Source: Herbaspirillum seropedicae (lineage in GTDB: Bacteria; Pseudomonadota; Gammaproteobacteria; Burkholderiales; Burkholderiaceae_D). From it: 64,000 nt of DNA. The stretch covers positions 5,079,021 through 5,143,020 of the forward strand of contig NZ_CP011930.1 in NCBI RefSeq assembly GCF_001040945.1. Direction: 5' to 3'. Under the pieces are notes generated by a model. The model was given only the letters and a program-made list of their open reading frames with translations. It was not told where the DNA came from and made no database searches. Below, in pieces: positions 43,181 through 52,147 of the stretch; within the stretch, counting starts at the first letter, position 1, and every line of letters begins with the position of its first letter. The translations under genes were made by a program, and so were the position numbers.

Positions 43181-44157
43181 GAAGCCCGGCCCGAGCGGTC
43201 GATGGCATCGATGAGGCCATCCTGACCGAAGCCGCCACCTGGCTCATGGAAATGCACGAGGGACCGCTCGATGCGGCCCGCCGCAGCAAGCTGGCCCAGT
43301 GGCGGCAGCGCAGTCCCGAACATGAGCGGGCCTGGTCCAGGGCCGCGCTGTTGCAGGAGACCTTTGCGGCGCTCCCGCCTGGCGGCGCGACCGCGCTCAA
43401 GCAGGTCGGCCCCGCGGGCCGGCGCAAAGCCATCAAGCTGCTGGCCTATGCCCTCACGCTGGGGCCGGCGGGCTGGCTGGCCTATCACGCCCTTTCCGGA
43501 CCGGAGCAGGGCGCGCGCATAGCGACGGCCATCGGCGAGCGGCGCGAGGTGCAGCTCGATGATGGCAGCCGCCTCTGGCTCAATACCGATACCCGCATCA
43601 CGCTCGACTTCACCCCTGCGCAACGGCTGCTGAGGCTGCAACGCGGCGAGATCATGGTGCTCACCGCGCCTGACCGGCAGCAACCTCCGCGCCCCTTCCT
43701 GGTGGCCACGCGCCAAGGCAGCCTGCGGCCCCTGGGCACGCGCTTCACCGTGCGCGAACGCGACCAGGCGGTCGAGGTCGCCGTACTGCAAGGCGCCGTG
43801 GAAATCACCCCGGCCAGCAGCGCGCAGCAGACCGTCCTGCCCAGCGGCATGCAGACCCGCTTCACCCGCAGCGGCAGCGCTGCCCCGCGCCCCTGCGACG
43901 ATACCCAGGCGGCCTGGAGCCGGGGCTTGCTCATTGCCGAGCGCATGCCCCTGGCGCAATTCATCGGTGAGCTGGGACGTTATCGCAGCGGCCTGCTGCA
44001 AGCCGATCCGGCCATCGCCGGGCTTGAGGTCTCTGGCGTATTTCCGCTGGCCGACACCGACCGCGTGCTGCGCCTGCTGGCGCAAACGCTACCGGTACGG
44101 GTGCAACAGCTGACCCGCTACTGGGTGCGCGTGCTGCCCGCCACGCCGGCCGGATAA
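43177..44157 (+). CDS. FecR-family anti-sigma/sigma regulator
   Basis: 326 residues if started at the GTG at 43177, which overlaps the sigma-factor stop (GTGA). The N-terminal cytoplasmic part has the FecR helix (EAATWLMEMHEGPLDAARRS, HERAWSRAALLQ), one membrane helix near residues 85-105 (LLAYALTLGPAGWLAYHAL), then the periplasmic FecR domain (GERREVQLDDGSRLWLNTDT, GEIMVLT, PLGTRFTVRE, VLQGAVEI) and an STN-like C-terminus. It relays the signal from the TonB receptor to the sigma factor. The GTG start also explains the absence of an ATG. Confidence 0.9.
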   Translation: MRSPARAVDGIDEAILTEAATWLMEMHEGPLDAARRSKLAQWRQRSPEHERAWSRAALLQETFAALPPGGATALKQVGPAGRRKAIKLLAYALTLGPAGWLAYHALSGPEQGARIATAIGERREVQLDDGSRLWLNTDTRITLDFTPAQRLLRLQRGEIMVLTAPDRQQPPRPFLVATRQGSLRPLGTRFTVRERDQAVEVAVLQGAVEITPASSAQQTVLPSGMQTRFTRSGSAAPRPCDDTQAAWSRGLLIAERMPLAQFIGELGRYRSGLLQADPAIAGLEVSGVFPLADTDRVLRLLAQTLPVRVQQLTRYWVRVLPATPAG

Positions 44158-44263
44158 CAAAGATAAAAAAATTTTGCAACAGCGTGAGCCATTTCCGGAT
44201 CTCGTGCGGCAGATCAGGTGAAGACCTGACTTCTGACCCCAGCTCCGTTACCGAAAGACGCTC

Positions 44264-46762
44264 ATGCATCCTCATCACAAGCCTCCCCGCATCCTCCTGA
44301 AGCGCCCGGCGCTTTCCATCGCGCTGTCCTGTGCACTGGCCACGCTGGCCAGCCCGCAAGCGGTGCTGGCGCAAGCGCCCGCCAGCGCCAACGCCGTGCA
44401 GGCCTACACCATCGCCGCCGGCCCGCTCGCGCGCGCCCTCTCCAGCTTTGCCGCCCAGGCGGGTGTGGCGCTGTCCTTCGACGCCAGCCTGCTGGCGGGC
44501 AAGACCAGTCCCGGCCTGTCGGGCAACTACGGTGTCGAGGAAGGCTTTGCCCGTCTGCTGGCCGGCAGCGGACTGCAGGCGCAGCGACTGGCCGATGGCG
44601 CTTACACGGTCCGGCCTGCGGCTGCCGCAACAGGCGCGACGGCAGCCACTGCGCACGCCGCCCGCAGCGAGGCCGCCGCCCCCGCCCTGCAAGCCATCGA
44701 AGTGAACGCACAACGCACCAGCAGCCCGCTGGTGCGGCCGACCCGCCAGAGCAACACCGTGGAGCGCCAGGAACTGGAAGCGCTGCGCCAGGGTTCGGAC
44801 AGCCTGGCCACGGTGCTCAGCAAGATCGTGCCCGGCATGGCCGATTCCAGCCACACCATCACCGACTACGGCCAGACCCTGCGCGGGCGCAACATGCTGG
44901 TGCTGGTCGATGGCATTCCCCTGAACACCAATCGTGACTCGGCCCGCAACATGGCCACGCTCAACATGAGCAGCATCGACAAGGTCGAGGTCCTGCGCGG
45001 CAGCAGCGCCATCTATGGCGCGGGCGCAGCCGGCGGCATCATCGCCGTGACCACCCGTCCCGCCGGTGGCGAACCCTATGTCGAAACCAGCTTCTCGATG
45101 CGCTCTTCGCTCTCGCACCTGGGCAGCGATGGGCTCGGCGGCGAGGTGACGCATTTCATGTCCGGCTCGTCGGGCGCGGTGGACTATGCCGTGAACCTGG
45201 GCCTGCAGCACCTGGGCGGTTCCTTCGATGGCAAGGGCAACCGGCTGGCGCCGGAGCCCAGCCAGGGCGACCTGTTCGACAGCAACAACTACACCGTGGG
45301 CGGCAAGCTGGGGCTGCGCATCGACCGCGACCAGCGCCTGCAATTCTCGGCCAGCCGTTATGTGGCCGAGCAGGACAGCCGCTATGGTTCCGACCCTTCA
45401 GTGGCGCGCCTGCCCGCCGGCAGCACCGTGGCGCGGCCACTGGAAGGACTGCAGCTGGCCGACCAGAACCAGATCCGCAACACCCTGCTGGGCCTGGACT
45501 ACCAGAACAAGGACGTGCTCGGCAGCAGCCTCTCGACCCAGCTCTACTACCGCGACTACTTCACCCGCTTCACGCCCTTCGATGCGCGAGCGGTGGCCAC
45601 GCGCGGCAACAACGTGGACCAGGTGATGCAGAACTCGAAAGTGCTGGGCGCGCGCGCCACCGTCGATACGCCGCTGTCGGAACGCAGCAGCCTGCTGTGG
45701 GGGATGGATTTCAACCAGGAACGCAGCGACATGCCCGACGACATCTTCAGCCCCAACGCCTATGACGCCAGCGGCGGCCTGGTCTTCCAGCGCACCGGCA
45801 CGCTCATGTACATGCCGCCGCTGACCACCCGCACAGTGGGCGTGTTCGGTCAGTTGCGCCACAAGTTCAACCAGCAATGGGCGGTGGAGGGTGGACTGCG
45901 CTATGAACGCGCCCGCGCCAGCTATGATGATTTCGTGCCGCTGTCGCAAAGCCGCGCGGCCAATCCGCGGGCGGTGCGCGGTGGCGCGGTTTCCTATGAC
46001 GCCTGGCTGGGCAATCTGGGCGCGGTATTCAAGCCGGTCAACGGCCATGAGTTCTATGCGTCCTTCAGCCAGGGCTTCCAGTTGCCGGATATCGGCGTGC
46101 AGATCCGCAATGCCACGCCGGCCTTCGACATCAACTCGTCCGCGCTGGAACCGGTCAAGACCAACAACTATGAACTGGGCTGGCGCGGCGCTTTCGGCGA
46201 TGTGGTGGGCACGGCAGCGCTGTTCTACACCACCTCCAGGCTGGGGGATGTGCAGAGCTTCAACAATGGCCTGATCCTGACCCGCACCGAAGAAAAGATC
46301 CGCGGCATCGAGGCCAGCGCCGACTACCTGCCGGACGACTCGGCCTGGGGTGGCGGCGGCACCTTCACCATGATGTGGGGCCGCGAGACCCCGCAAGGCA
46401 GCAACCGCGACCAGATCATGACCGGCTATCGCATCCCGCCGATGAAGCTTACGGCCTACCTGCAATACAAGCCCGGCAGCCACTGGAGCAACCGCCTGCA
46501 GGCCAGCTACTATGCGGCGCGCGACTACCGTCTCAACGGCCAGACCAGCTTTGGCCGACGCGAGGTCGGCAGCTATACCACGCTGGACCTGGTGAGCCGC
46601 TACCAGCTCACGCCCAAGGACACCGTCACGCTGGGCATCGAGAACCTGCTCAACCGCTACTACCTGCCGGCCTACAGCCAGCTCATGCGCAACAGCAACA
46701 ACACCAGCCGCCTGCCGGCGACGGGGGCGGTGCTCAACCTGAGCTACAGCCACCGGTGGTAA
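44264..46762 (+). CDS. TonB-dependent siderophore receptor with STN signalling domain
   Basis: 832 residues. A signal peptide ends AVLA-Q near residue 37. An STN/secretin-like signalling domain follows (about 48-105; AYTIAAGPLARALSSFAAQA, GVEEGFARLLAGSGLQ), then a plug (RQELEALRQGSDSLATVLSK, LRGRNMLVLVDGIPLNTNRD, VEVLRGSSAIYGAGAAGGII) and a 22-strand barrel ending YSHRW. The STN domain is what contacts FecR, so this is the surface sensor and transporter of the iron-signalling set. The ligand (a ferric siderophore or ferric citrate) cannot be read from sequence. It starts 106 bases after the FecR gene. Confidence 0.93.
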   Translation: MHPHHKPPRILLKRPALSIALSCALATLASPQAVLAQAPASANAVQAYTIAAGPLARALSSFAAQAGVALSFDASLLAGKTSPGLSGNYGVEEGFARLLAGSGLQAQRLADGAYTVRPAAAATGATAATAHAARSEAAAPALQAIEVNAQRTSSPLVRPTRQSNTVERQELEALRQGSDSLATVLSKIVPGMADSSHTITDYGQTLRGRNMLVLVDGIPLNTNRDSARNMATLNMSSIDKVEVLRGSSAIYGAGAAGGIIAVTTRPAGGEPYVETSFSMRSSLSHLGSDGLGGEVTHFMSGSSGAVDYAVNLGLQHLGGSFDGKGNRLAPEPSQGDLFDSNNYTVGGKLGLRIDRDQRLQFSASRYVAEQDSRYGSDPSVARLPAGSTVARPLEGLQLADQNQIRNTLLGLDYQNKDVLGSSLSTQLYYRDYFTRFTPFDARAVATRGNNVDQVMQNSKVLGARATVDTPLSERSSLLWGMDFNQERSDMPDDIFSPNAYDASGGLVFQRTGTLMYMPPLTTRTVGVFGQLRHKFNQQWAVEGGLRYERARASYDDFVPLSQSRAANPRAVRGGAVSYDAWLGNLGAVFKPVNGHEFYASFSQGFQLPDIGVQIRNATPAFDINSSALEPVKTNNYELGWRGAFGDVVGTAALFYTTSRLGDVQSFNNGLILTRTEEKIRGIEASADYLPDDSAWGGGGTFTMMWGRETPQGSNRDQIMTGYRIPPMKLTAYLQYKPGSHWSNRLQASYYAARDYRLNGQTSFGRREVGSYTTLDLVSRYQLTPKDTVTLGIENLLNRYYLPAYSQLMRNSNNTSRLPATGAVLNLSYSHRW

Positions 46763-46772
46763 GCACTCCAGG

Positions 46773-47609
46773 TCAAGGCGACGGGTCTTGCGCCTGGATG
46801 GCTTGGGCGGCCTGTTCGATGAAATCGGCCACCACCTGCGGATGCGACACCAGCGACATGTGGCTGGAGATGAGCTGCCGCGTCCGCGCCCCAAGGAGGG
46901 TGGCCAGCTTGCGCTGCACCGCCGTGGGCAAGGCCTGGTCCCCCTCGGTGATCAGATACCAGCTCGGCTTGTCGCGCCAGGCGGCATGGACAAGCGGCTC
47001 GCCAAAGGCCGCGGCGGCGATAGGCTGCTGCACGGCGGCGAGGTGGCGCACCTGCTCAGGCGAGACGTCGCCGGCCATCACCTGGGCATAGGCCGCAGCA
47101 TCATCCAGCCAGATCAGGCCATCGGCGTCGGGCTGCATTCCCGACATCGGCGCATGCAGCCGCTGCAACATCTGCGCCACGCTCTGGCCGCTGTCCGGCG
47201 CCAGCGCCGACAGGTACACCAGCCCGCGTACCTTGGACGCATTGCCCGCTGCCGTGATCACCGCGCCACCCCAGGAATGCCCGACCAGCAACACCTCATG
47301 CGGCTGCCGGTCGATCACCCGGCGCGTGGCGCTGACGTCATCCGCCAGACTGGAGAGCGGATTCTGCACGGCGGTGACGCGATAGCCCTTCTGCTGCAAC
47401 AGGGCGATCACCTGTGACCAACTGGAACCATCGGCAAAGGCGCCGTGGACCAGGACGATATCGATGGCATTGTGCTTGTCGTTCATCATGTTTTGCGCTG
47501 CGCAGGACAGAGGGATCAGGAACAACATCGCTGCCGTCCCCGCCAGCAGTGCCAGCAGTTGCGCGCCGATGCGGCGCCAGTGAAAAGCGCTGATCATGGC
47601 TTGCGCCAT
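46773..47609 (-). CDS. Alpha/beta-hydrolase family protein, exported
   Basis: About 278 residues. A hydrophobic leader (LLALLAGTAAMLFLIPLSCA-AQ) suggests export or lipidation (Cys after the hydrophobic stretch). The catalytic domain has IVLVHGAFADGSSW (oxyanion), GHSWGG with nucleophilic Ser, and a C-terminal SSHMSLVSHP with the His; this matches the pyrethroid-hydrolase/haloalkane-like group of small hydrolases. The start is uncertain: ATGs at 47630, 47609 and 47597 are in frame, and 47630 lies in the 40-bp repeat, so 47609 is my choice. The neighbouring YciI gene ends in the same repeat. Confidence 0.85.
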   Translation of the reverse strand: MAQAMISAFHWRRIGAQLLALLAGTAAMLFLIPLSCAAQNMMNDKHNAIDIVLVHGAFADGSSWSQVIALLQQKGYRVTAVQNPLSSLADDVSATRRVIDRQPHEVLLVGHSWGGAVITAAGNASKVRGLVYLSALAPDSGQSVAQMLQRLHAPMSGMQPDADGLIWLDDAAAYAQVMAGDVSPEQVRHLAAVQQPIAAAAFGEPLVHAAWRDKPSWYLITEGDQALPTAVQRKLATLLGARTRQLISSHMSLVSHPQVVADFIEQAAQAIQAQDPSP

Positions 47610-47614
47610 GACTG

Positions 47615-47654
47615 CTAGAACCCATTTCATAAATAGGCGTGAGATGCGTTCTAG
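47615..47654. repeat. 40-bp palindromic repeat, copy 2
   Basis: CTAGAACCCATTTCATAAAT onward to GCGTTCTAG, opposite in orientation to the copy at 13101-13140 and differing at two positions. The ends CTAGAAC/GTTCTAG are inverted. The stop codon of the YciI-like gene (TAG, 47651-47653) and possible early codons of the hydrolase gene lie inside it. Confidence 0.8.
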
Positions 47655-47959
47655 ATGAAACGCGCCGACGGCGCCCACTGCGCCGGGAAAGCCGCTGCGG
47701 CCAGCGCCGGTTCGCAGGCGTGCGCCGTATAGCGGGCCACGCCCTGGGCAATGAAGCAATCCTGCGCCATCATCACCGCCAGTTCGGCCTCATCGGCACA
47801 GGCCGCCAGCACCAGGCCACCGCCGCCTGCGGCCAGGGGACCGGCAAGGAGTATGCGTCCCTGCCTGAGGTTGTCGGCCAGCCAGGCCTTGTGGGTATCG
47901 AGGTGCTGGTTCACTTCCTCGATGGGACGGAGATAGGTCAATACGACAGAGAAGATCAT
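47651..47959 (-). CDS. YciI-family protein
   Basis: 102 residues, typical for the YciI ferredoxin-like fold: IFSVVLTYLRPIEEVNQHLD, THKAWLADNLRQGRILLAGP and a LAVMMAQDCFIAQGVARYTA helix. The conserved His near residue 23 (DTHKAWL) and the downstream Asp are the proposed active-site pair. The function is unknown; some members are dehydrochlorinase-like or muconolactone-isomerase-like. It lies 12 bases downstream of the azoreductase gene, probably in the same transcript. Confidence 0.85.
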   Translation of the reverse strand: MIFSVVLTYLRPIEEVNQHLDTHKAWLADNLRQGRILLAGPLAAGGGGLVLAACADEAELAVMMAQDCFIAQGVARYTAHACEPALAAAAFPAQWAPSARFI

Positions 47960-47971
47960 CGCGGCGCTCCT

Positions 47972-48598
47972 TCAGTTGGCAAACAGGCCCGCCACCACGG
48001 ACGGGACTTCATCGAGTGCAGCGCGCATGGACTGGCTGCGCAGCTCCGCTCCCTTGATCAGCCGCTCGGCGCGCACGAAGCGCACGCGTTCGATGCCGAG
48101 GAAGCCGAAGAAGGCCTTCAGGTACGCCTCCTGGTGGTCCATCACGGCGGCCGGACCGCTGGAATACATGCCGCCGCGCGTGGAGGCGATGATCACGGCC
48201 TTCTCGCCCGACAATCCCAGCGGGCCGTTCTCGGTATAGCGGAACGTGCGTCCCGGCTGGGCCACGCGATCCAGCCAGGCCTTGAGCTGGCTGGGGATGG
48301 AAAAGTTGTACATCGGCACGCCCAGCACGATGACATCGCTATTCAGGAACTGGCTGACCAGCGTTTCGGAGAGCGCCTGTTCGGCGCGTACTTCTGGACT
48401 GGCGTGGTTTGCGCCGGGCTGGCGGAAACCGGCGGCGATAGGGCCATCCAGATGGGCAATAGGAGCGGCGGCCAGGTCGCGCACGCTGACCTGGGCGGTG
48501 GGATGCAGGATGCGCAGCTCTTCGACCACGGCCGCACTGAGCACGCGGGAGGCCGAGGCCTCGGCCAGGATGCTGGAATCGAGATGGAGAATCTTCAT
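47972..48598 (-). CDS. azoR: FMN-dependent NADH-azoreductase
   Basis: 208 residues with the flavodoxin-like AzoR fold: MKILHLDSSILAEASASRVL, VIVLGVPMYNFSIPSQLKAW, STRGGMYSS and HQEAYLKAFFGFLGIERV. AzoR reduces azo dyes and quinones using NADH. AGGAC precedes the ATG at 48598. It is divergent from a LysR gene, a very common azoR/LysR pairing, and co-directional with the YciI-like gene. Confidence 0.93.
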   Translation of the reverse strand: MKILHLDSSILAEASASRVLSAAVVEELRILHPTAQVSVRDLAAAPIAHLDGPIAAGFRQPGANHASPEVRAEQALSETLVSQFLNSDVIVLGVPMYNFSIPSQLKAWLDRVAQPGRTFRYTENGPLGLSGEKAVIIASTRGGMYSSGPAAVMDHQEAYLKAFFGFLGIERVRFVRAERLIKGAELRSQSMRAALDEVPSVVAGLFAN

Positions 48599-48688
48599 GG
48601 CAAGGTCCTTTCGGGAATCGGTAAGGGGACGACAGGCGCCACGATACCGAGCAGGAAAGGCTTGCACTAGCCACCGCCAGCGCACCAG

Positions 48689-48724
48689 ATTGTTCCATCC
48701 ATAGGACAATGAGCCATCTATAAT
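48689..48724 (+). promoter_or_regulatory. LysR operator and -10 element between azoR and LysR genes
   Basis: ATTGT at 48689-48693 and ACAAT at 48706-48710 are inverted arms of a T-N11-A-like LysR box. A consensus TATAAT at 48719-48724 lies 27 bases before the LysR start. Confidence 0.45.
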
Positions 48725-48751
48725 CGGGGCTTTATTCCTGGCGGAGGCCTC

Positions 48752-49708
48752 ATGGAAGACCTCAATGATCTGGCCCTGTTTGCCGCAGTGGTGGTGCATG
48801 GCAGCTTTTCGGCGGCGGCGCGCGCGCTGAACACGCCCAAGTCGCGTGTGAGCCGGCGCGTGGCCGAGCTGGAACAGCGGCTGGGGGTGCGGCTGCTGCA
48901 ACGCTCCACCCGCGTGGTGCGCGTGACCGAGGTGGGGTCGGCCTTCTTCACCCATTGCGAAGCCATGACCAATGCCGCGCGCGCCGCCGTGGAGGTGACC
49001 GAGCATGCCGGCGCCCGCCCTGCCGGACGACTGCGGGTCAGCTCTCCCATGGGAGTGGCGCATGTGTTCCTGGCGCCGCTGCTGGCGCGCTTCCTGTGCG
49101 CCCACCCGGATGTGAGGCTGGAGCTGGAACTGAGCAACCGGCGCGTCGATGTGATTGGCGAAGGCTTCGACGTGGCCATGCGGGTCAGGAGCACGCTGGA
49201 AGATTCCAGCCTGGTGGTGCGCACCTTCGGCACCAGCCAGCAGGTGCTGGCAGCCAGCCCGGCCTATGTACGTGCGCACGGTCCCTTCGATACGGTGCAA
49301 TCCCTGCAGGGCCAGCGCGGCCTGGGCCCCGGCGGCCTGCCCGGCCAGGCGCAGCGCTGGCGTCTGCAGGGACCGGACGGTGAGGTGGCCGAGATCGACT
49401 ACGCACCGGCCATGGTCACCGATGACATGCAGCTGGTGATGCAGACCGCCATCGGCGGCGTCGGACTGGCGCTGCTGCCCTTCAATGTGGCGCACGGCGC
49501 CATCGCGCGCGGCGAGCTGGTGGTGGTGCTGCCGCAGTATCGCGGCGCCCCGCATCAATTGCATGCGGTCTTTCCCTCGCGGCGCGGGCTGGTGCCGGCG
49601 GTCCGCGCCTTCATCGAGTTCCTTGCGGTGGAACTGTCGCAAACGATGCAGCAGGAGAATGACGCCTTGCTGGCCCTGCTGGCCAAGAAGAAGAAACCCC
49701 GCCGGTGA
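48752..49708 (+). CDS. LysR-family transcriptional regulator of azoR
   Basis: 318 residues. The HTH (LNDLALFAAVVVHGSFSAAA, RALNTPKSRVSRRVAELEQR, RLLQRSTRVVRVTEVG) is in residues 1-62, followed by an effector domain (GRLRVSSPMGVAHVFLAPLL, RVDVIGEGFDVAMRV) and a basic C-terminal tail (KKKKPRR). It belongs to the CrgA-like group. Its divergent partner is azoR, and quinone or azo compounds are plausible effectors. Confidence 0.92.
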   Translation: MEDLNDLALFAAVVVHGSFSAAARALNTPKSRVSRRVAELEQRLGVRLLQRSTRVVRVTEVGSAFFTHCEAMTNAARAAVEVTEHAGARPAGRLRVSSPMGVAHVFLAPLLARFLCAHPDVRLELELSNRRVDVIGEGFDVAMRVRSTLEDSSLVVRTFGTSQQVLAASPAYVRAHGPFDTVQSLQGQRGLGPGGLPGQAQRWRLQGPDGEVAEIDYAPAMVTDDMQLVMQTAIGGVGLALLPFNVAHGAIARGELVVVLPQYRGAPHQLHAVFPSRRGLVPAVRAFIEFLAVELSQTMQQENDALLALLAKKKKPRR

Positions 49709-49732
49709 CTGATGGGGCGCTGCACAACGCTG

Positions 49733-51823
49733 TCAATACGTCAGCTTGGCCGACAGGTACGCCGCCCGCCCATCACCCGGTGCGTGGCGGGTCTGGTCAT
49801 TGATCCACACATACTCGTAGTAGCGGTTGGCCAGGTTCTTGACCTGCAACTCCAGCGCCAGCGTGGGCGAGACCTGATAGCTGGCGCTTGCATCGACCAG
49901 GGTATAGCCGCCGAACTTGCCGCCGGTGTTGGCGGTCGTCAGGTAATAGCTGCCCTGCCCGTTCAACGAGGTCGATAGCTTCAGATAGTCGGTGGCCTGG
50001 TAATCGACGCCGCCGGAGAAGAGGTAACGCGGAACGTGGTCGATTTCCTTGCCGATGGTGGCCGGGGCGGTGGGATCGGGCGTGATGATTTCCGAACGCT
50101 GGCGTGAGTAGGCCAGCCACATCGTGGTGCGCTTGCCGGCGCGCAGGTTCAGCTGCAGGTCCACGCCGCTGCGCTTGGTGCGGCCGACGTTTTCGGAATC
50201 GCCCGTGGGATCGTTGAGGCGGCGCTTGACCTCGTCCGAGGCGCGCTGCTCCCACCATGCGAGGCGGCCATCGAGCCACTCGACCGGAGTGAATTTCACG
50301 CCGCTCTCCCAGCCATCGTTGATAGAGGGACGCAGATCGTTGTTGTTGGACTTGTAGGCCGCCGCGCCCGCGCCGACCTGGAAGGTGCGGCCCCAGTTGG
50401 CATACAGGCTGGCCTGCTTGATGGGGGCGTAGACGACGCTGAGCTTGGGTTGCCTGATCACGCCATAGTCCTGGATGCCATAGCGCACACCACGTGAGGG
50501 ATCGCTAAAGCTGCCGCCGACCTTGTCGACCCGATAGCCGGGGATGATCTTGAAGGATTCCACCGGCTTGATCACCGCCTGCAGATATGCGCCGAAGGTA
50601 TCGAAGGTGAAGTGATGATCGCGGGTCTGCGTCACCCGGACCTTGTTGACGGTGTTGAAGCGCGGGCTCTGGTCTTCCTGGCGCTCGACGTTGAATCCGC
50701 CCTCCAGAGCCAGATCATTCATCCCTTCCAGCGCCTTCCACTGTGGCCGATAGGTGGCCGTGGTCATGAGCCCGTAATGGGTTTCATCGATCAGCCGTTC
50801 CTGCTGCGAGGTGGTGGAGGAATAACGCAGCCAGCGCTGGTCGCGCACGCGGTTCAGGTAGAGCTTGGCGCCGACGGCAAGCTGGTCATCGATATCGCCA
50901 TCGAAGTGCAGGCTGACCTGATCGAGCTGGCGGTTGCCGCCGTCGGATTGTGCATAGGCGTAGGAGGTACGCGGATTGGCGCGCGCATCCTCTGCCGTCA
51001 GATAGCCCGGCTCCTGGGCGTAGGCGTTGGCATGGCGGATGCTCAGGCCCGTGCGGTAACGGCCATCATCGCTGGTATAGAACCACTTGCCGGAAAAAGC
51101 GATGTTCTCGGCCTGGGCATGCTCGCGGTAGCCATCCGATTTTTCGTAGCCGAGGAAATAGTTCTGCGACCAGTTGCCGTTTTCCACGCCCTTGGCGACC
51201 TGGACCTGGCGTGTATTGAAACTGCCGTAGGTCAACCGCGCCTCGTCGTAGTTGCCGCCCTGGCGGGTGAGGATGTTGACGTTGCCGGCGATGTTGTGCA
51301 GGCCATAGCGTGCATCGTTGGTGCCGCGCACGACCTCGATGCCCGCCATGTCCAGCGGGAACAGCGTGCCCAGGAAGGGCATGCCGCCGGCATTGTCATT
51401 GCTGGGAACGCCATCGATGAGCAGCTTGACCGCATTGACCTCGCCCTCGCCATTGAAGCCCCGGAAGGACAGCTTGCCGGACTCGTTGCCCTGGCGGAAT
51501 TGGGTCAGCATCACGCCGGGCGACTGCGCGAAGAGCTCCCAGTTGTACAACACCTGCTGTTGCTGCAGGCGGTCCGCACCGATCAGGTCGACCGAGGTCA
51601 GCACATTGCGCAGTTGCAGCGGGCCGCTGCGGCGGCCGCTGACTTCTACTGTTCCCAGGGTGAGCGCAGCGTCCTCGCTACTGGCAGTGGACTGGGCCAG
51701 TGCATCAGGTACAGCGGAGAAGGCCAGCAGGCCGCCCAGGGCGGTGGCGCGCACCAAGGGGCGCACGCGATGAAGGTGATCAGGACGGCGGGCGCGCCGG
51801 CGTCGGGCTGCAACGGATGTCAT
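49733..51823 (-). CDS. TonB-dependent receptor
   Basis: 696 residues from ATG 51823; an alternative TTG at 51856 adds 11 residues. A long Arg-rich N-terminus precedes a signal segment (ATALGGLLAFSAVPDALAQ). The TonB box/plug region contains GTVEVSGRRSGPLQLRNVLT, KLSFRGFNGEGEVNAVKLLI, DGVPSNDNAGGMPFLGTLF and VVRGTNDARYGLHNIAGNV; the barrel ends with VKNLANRYYEYVWIND, the typical receptor tail, and LTY. There is no STN domain, so it transports without surface signalling. It resembles FecA-type iron receptors, but the ligand is unknown. Confidence 0.9.
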   Translation of the reverse strand: MTSVAARRRRARRPDHLHRVRPLVRATALGGLLAFSAVPDALAQSTASSEDAALTLGTVEVSGRRSGPLQLRNVLTSVDLIGADRLQQQQVLYNWELFAQSPGVMLTQFRQGNESGKLSFRGFNGEGEVNAVKLLIDGVPSNDNAGGMPFLGTLFPLDMAGIEVVRGTNDARYGLHNIAGNVNILTRQGGNYDEARLTYGSFNTRQVQVAKGVENGNWSQNYFLGYEKSDGYREHAQAENIAFSGKWFYTSDDGRYRTGLSIRHANAYAQEPGYLTAEDARANPRTSYAYAQSDGGNRQLDQVSLHFDGDIDDQLAVGAKLYLNRVRDQRWLRYSSTTSQQERLIDETHYGLMTTATYRPQWKALEGMNDLALEGGFNVERQEDQSPRFNTVNKVRVTQTRDHHFTFDTFGAYLQAVIKPVESFKIIPGYRVDKVGGSFSDPSRGVRYGIQDYGVIRQPKLSVVYAPIKQASLYANWGRTFQVGAGAAAYKSNNNDLRPSINDGWESGVKFTPVEWLDGRLAWWEQRASDEVKRRLNDPTGDSENVGRTKRSGVDLQLNLRAGKRTTMWLAYSRQRSEIITPDPTAPATIGKEIDHVPRYLFSGGVDYQATDYLKLSTSLNGQGSYYLTTANTGGKFGGYTLVDASASYQVSPTLALELQVKNLANRYYEYVWINDQTRHAPGDGRAAYLSAKLTY

Positions 51824-51924
51824 TGGTCTTGTCGTCGGAATGAGGGCATGCGGCAACGCCCGGCAGCCAGCGCCGCCGTCCCCTGCGATGCTGCACGGAA
51901 ATCAGGAGCGGCAAGAATAAACTG

Positions 51925-51962
51925 GCATGCGACATTAATGAATGTGGCAATTTGTCGCATGC
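51925..51962. promoter_or_regulatory. Inverted repeat upstream of the TonB receptor
   Basis: GCATGCGACA at 51925-51934 and TGTCGCATGC at 51953-51962 form a perfect 10-base inverted repeat with 18 bases between, 102 bases before the receptor start. A regulator binding site or an RNA hairpin are both possible. The long palindromic repeats begin immediately beyond. Confidence 0.4.
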
Positions 51963-52127
51963 AGTTGGCATGCCCCGCTGTTCTTCTGCCGCTGATTGCC
52001 ATCTACCCGTTCGTCCTGAGTAGCGGCATGGCCGCGTATCGAAGGCGCGCCTGCGGGTCAACATCATGCGCGCCTTCGATACGGCCCAGGAGGGCCTGCT
52101 CAGTCCGAACGGTTGTAGAGGATTGGA
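51963..52127. repeat. Palindromic repeat element, tandem copy A
   Basis: A 165-base element. Its core (52007-52112) reads CCGTTCG...CTGAGTAG...TATCGAAGGCGCGC, a loop, then GCGCGCCTTCGATACG...CAGTCCGAACGG, an imperfect hairpin about 100 bases long. It is nearly identical to the next copy (52148-52311), giving a tandem duplication with a 185-base period. The core is related to 61367-61467. Confidence 0.85.
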
Positions 52128-52147
52128 GAAGTAGATTCTTGTCGTCG

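Noticed and set aside
48599..49642. Extension of azoR to a 556-codon protein
   Set aside because: The added part lies antisense to the LysR gene; the AzoR start with its ribosome site is at 48598.
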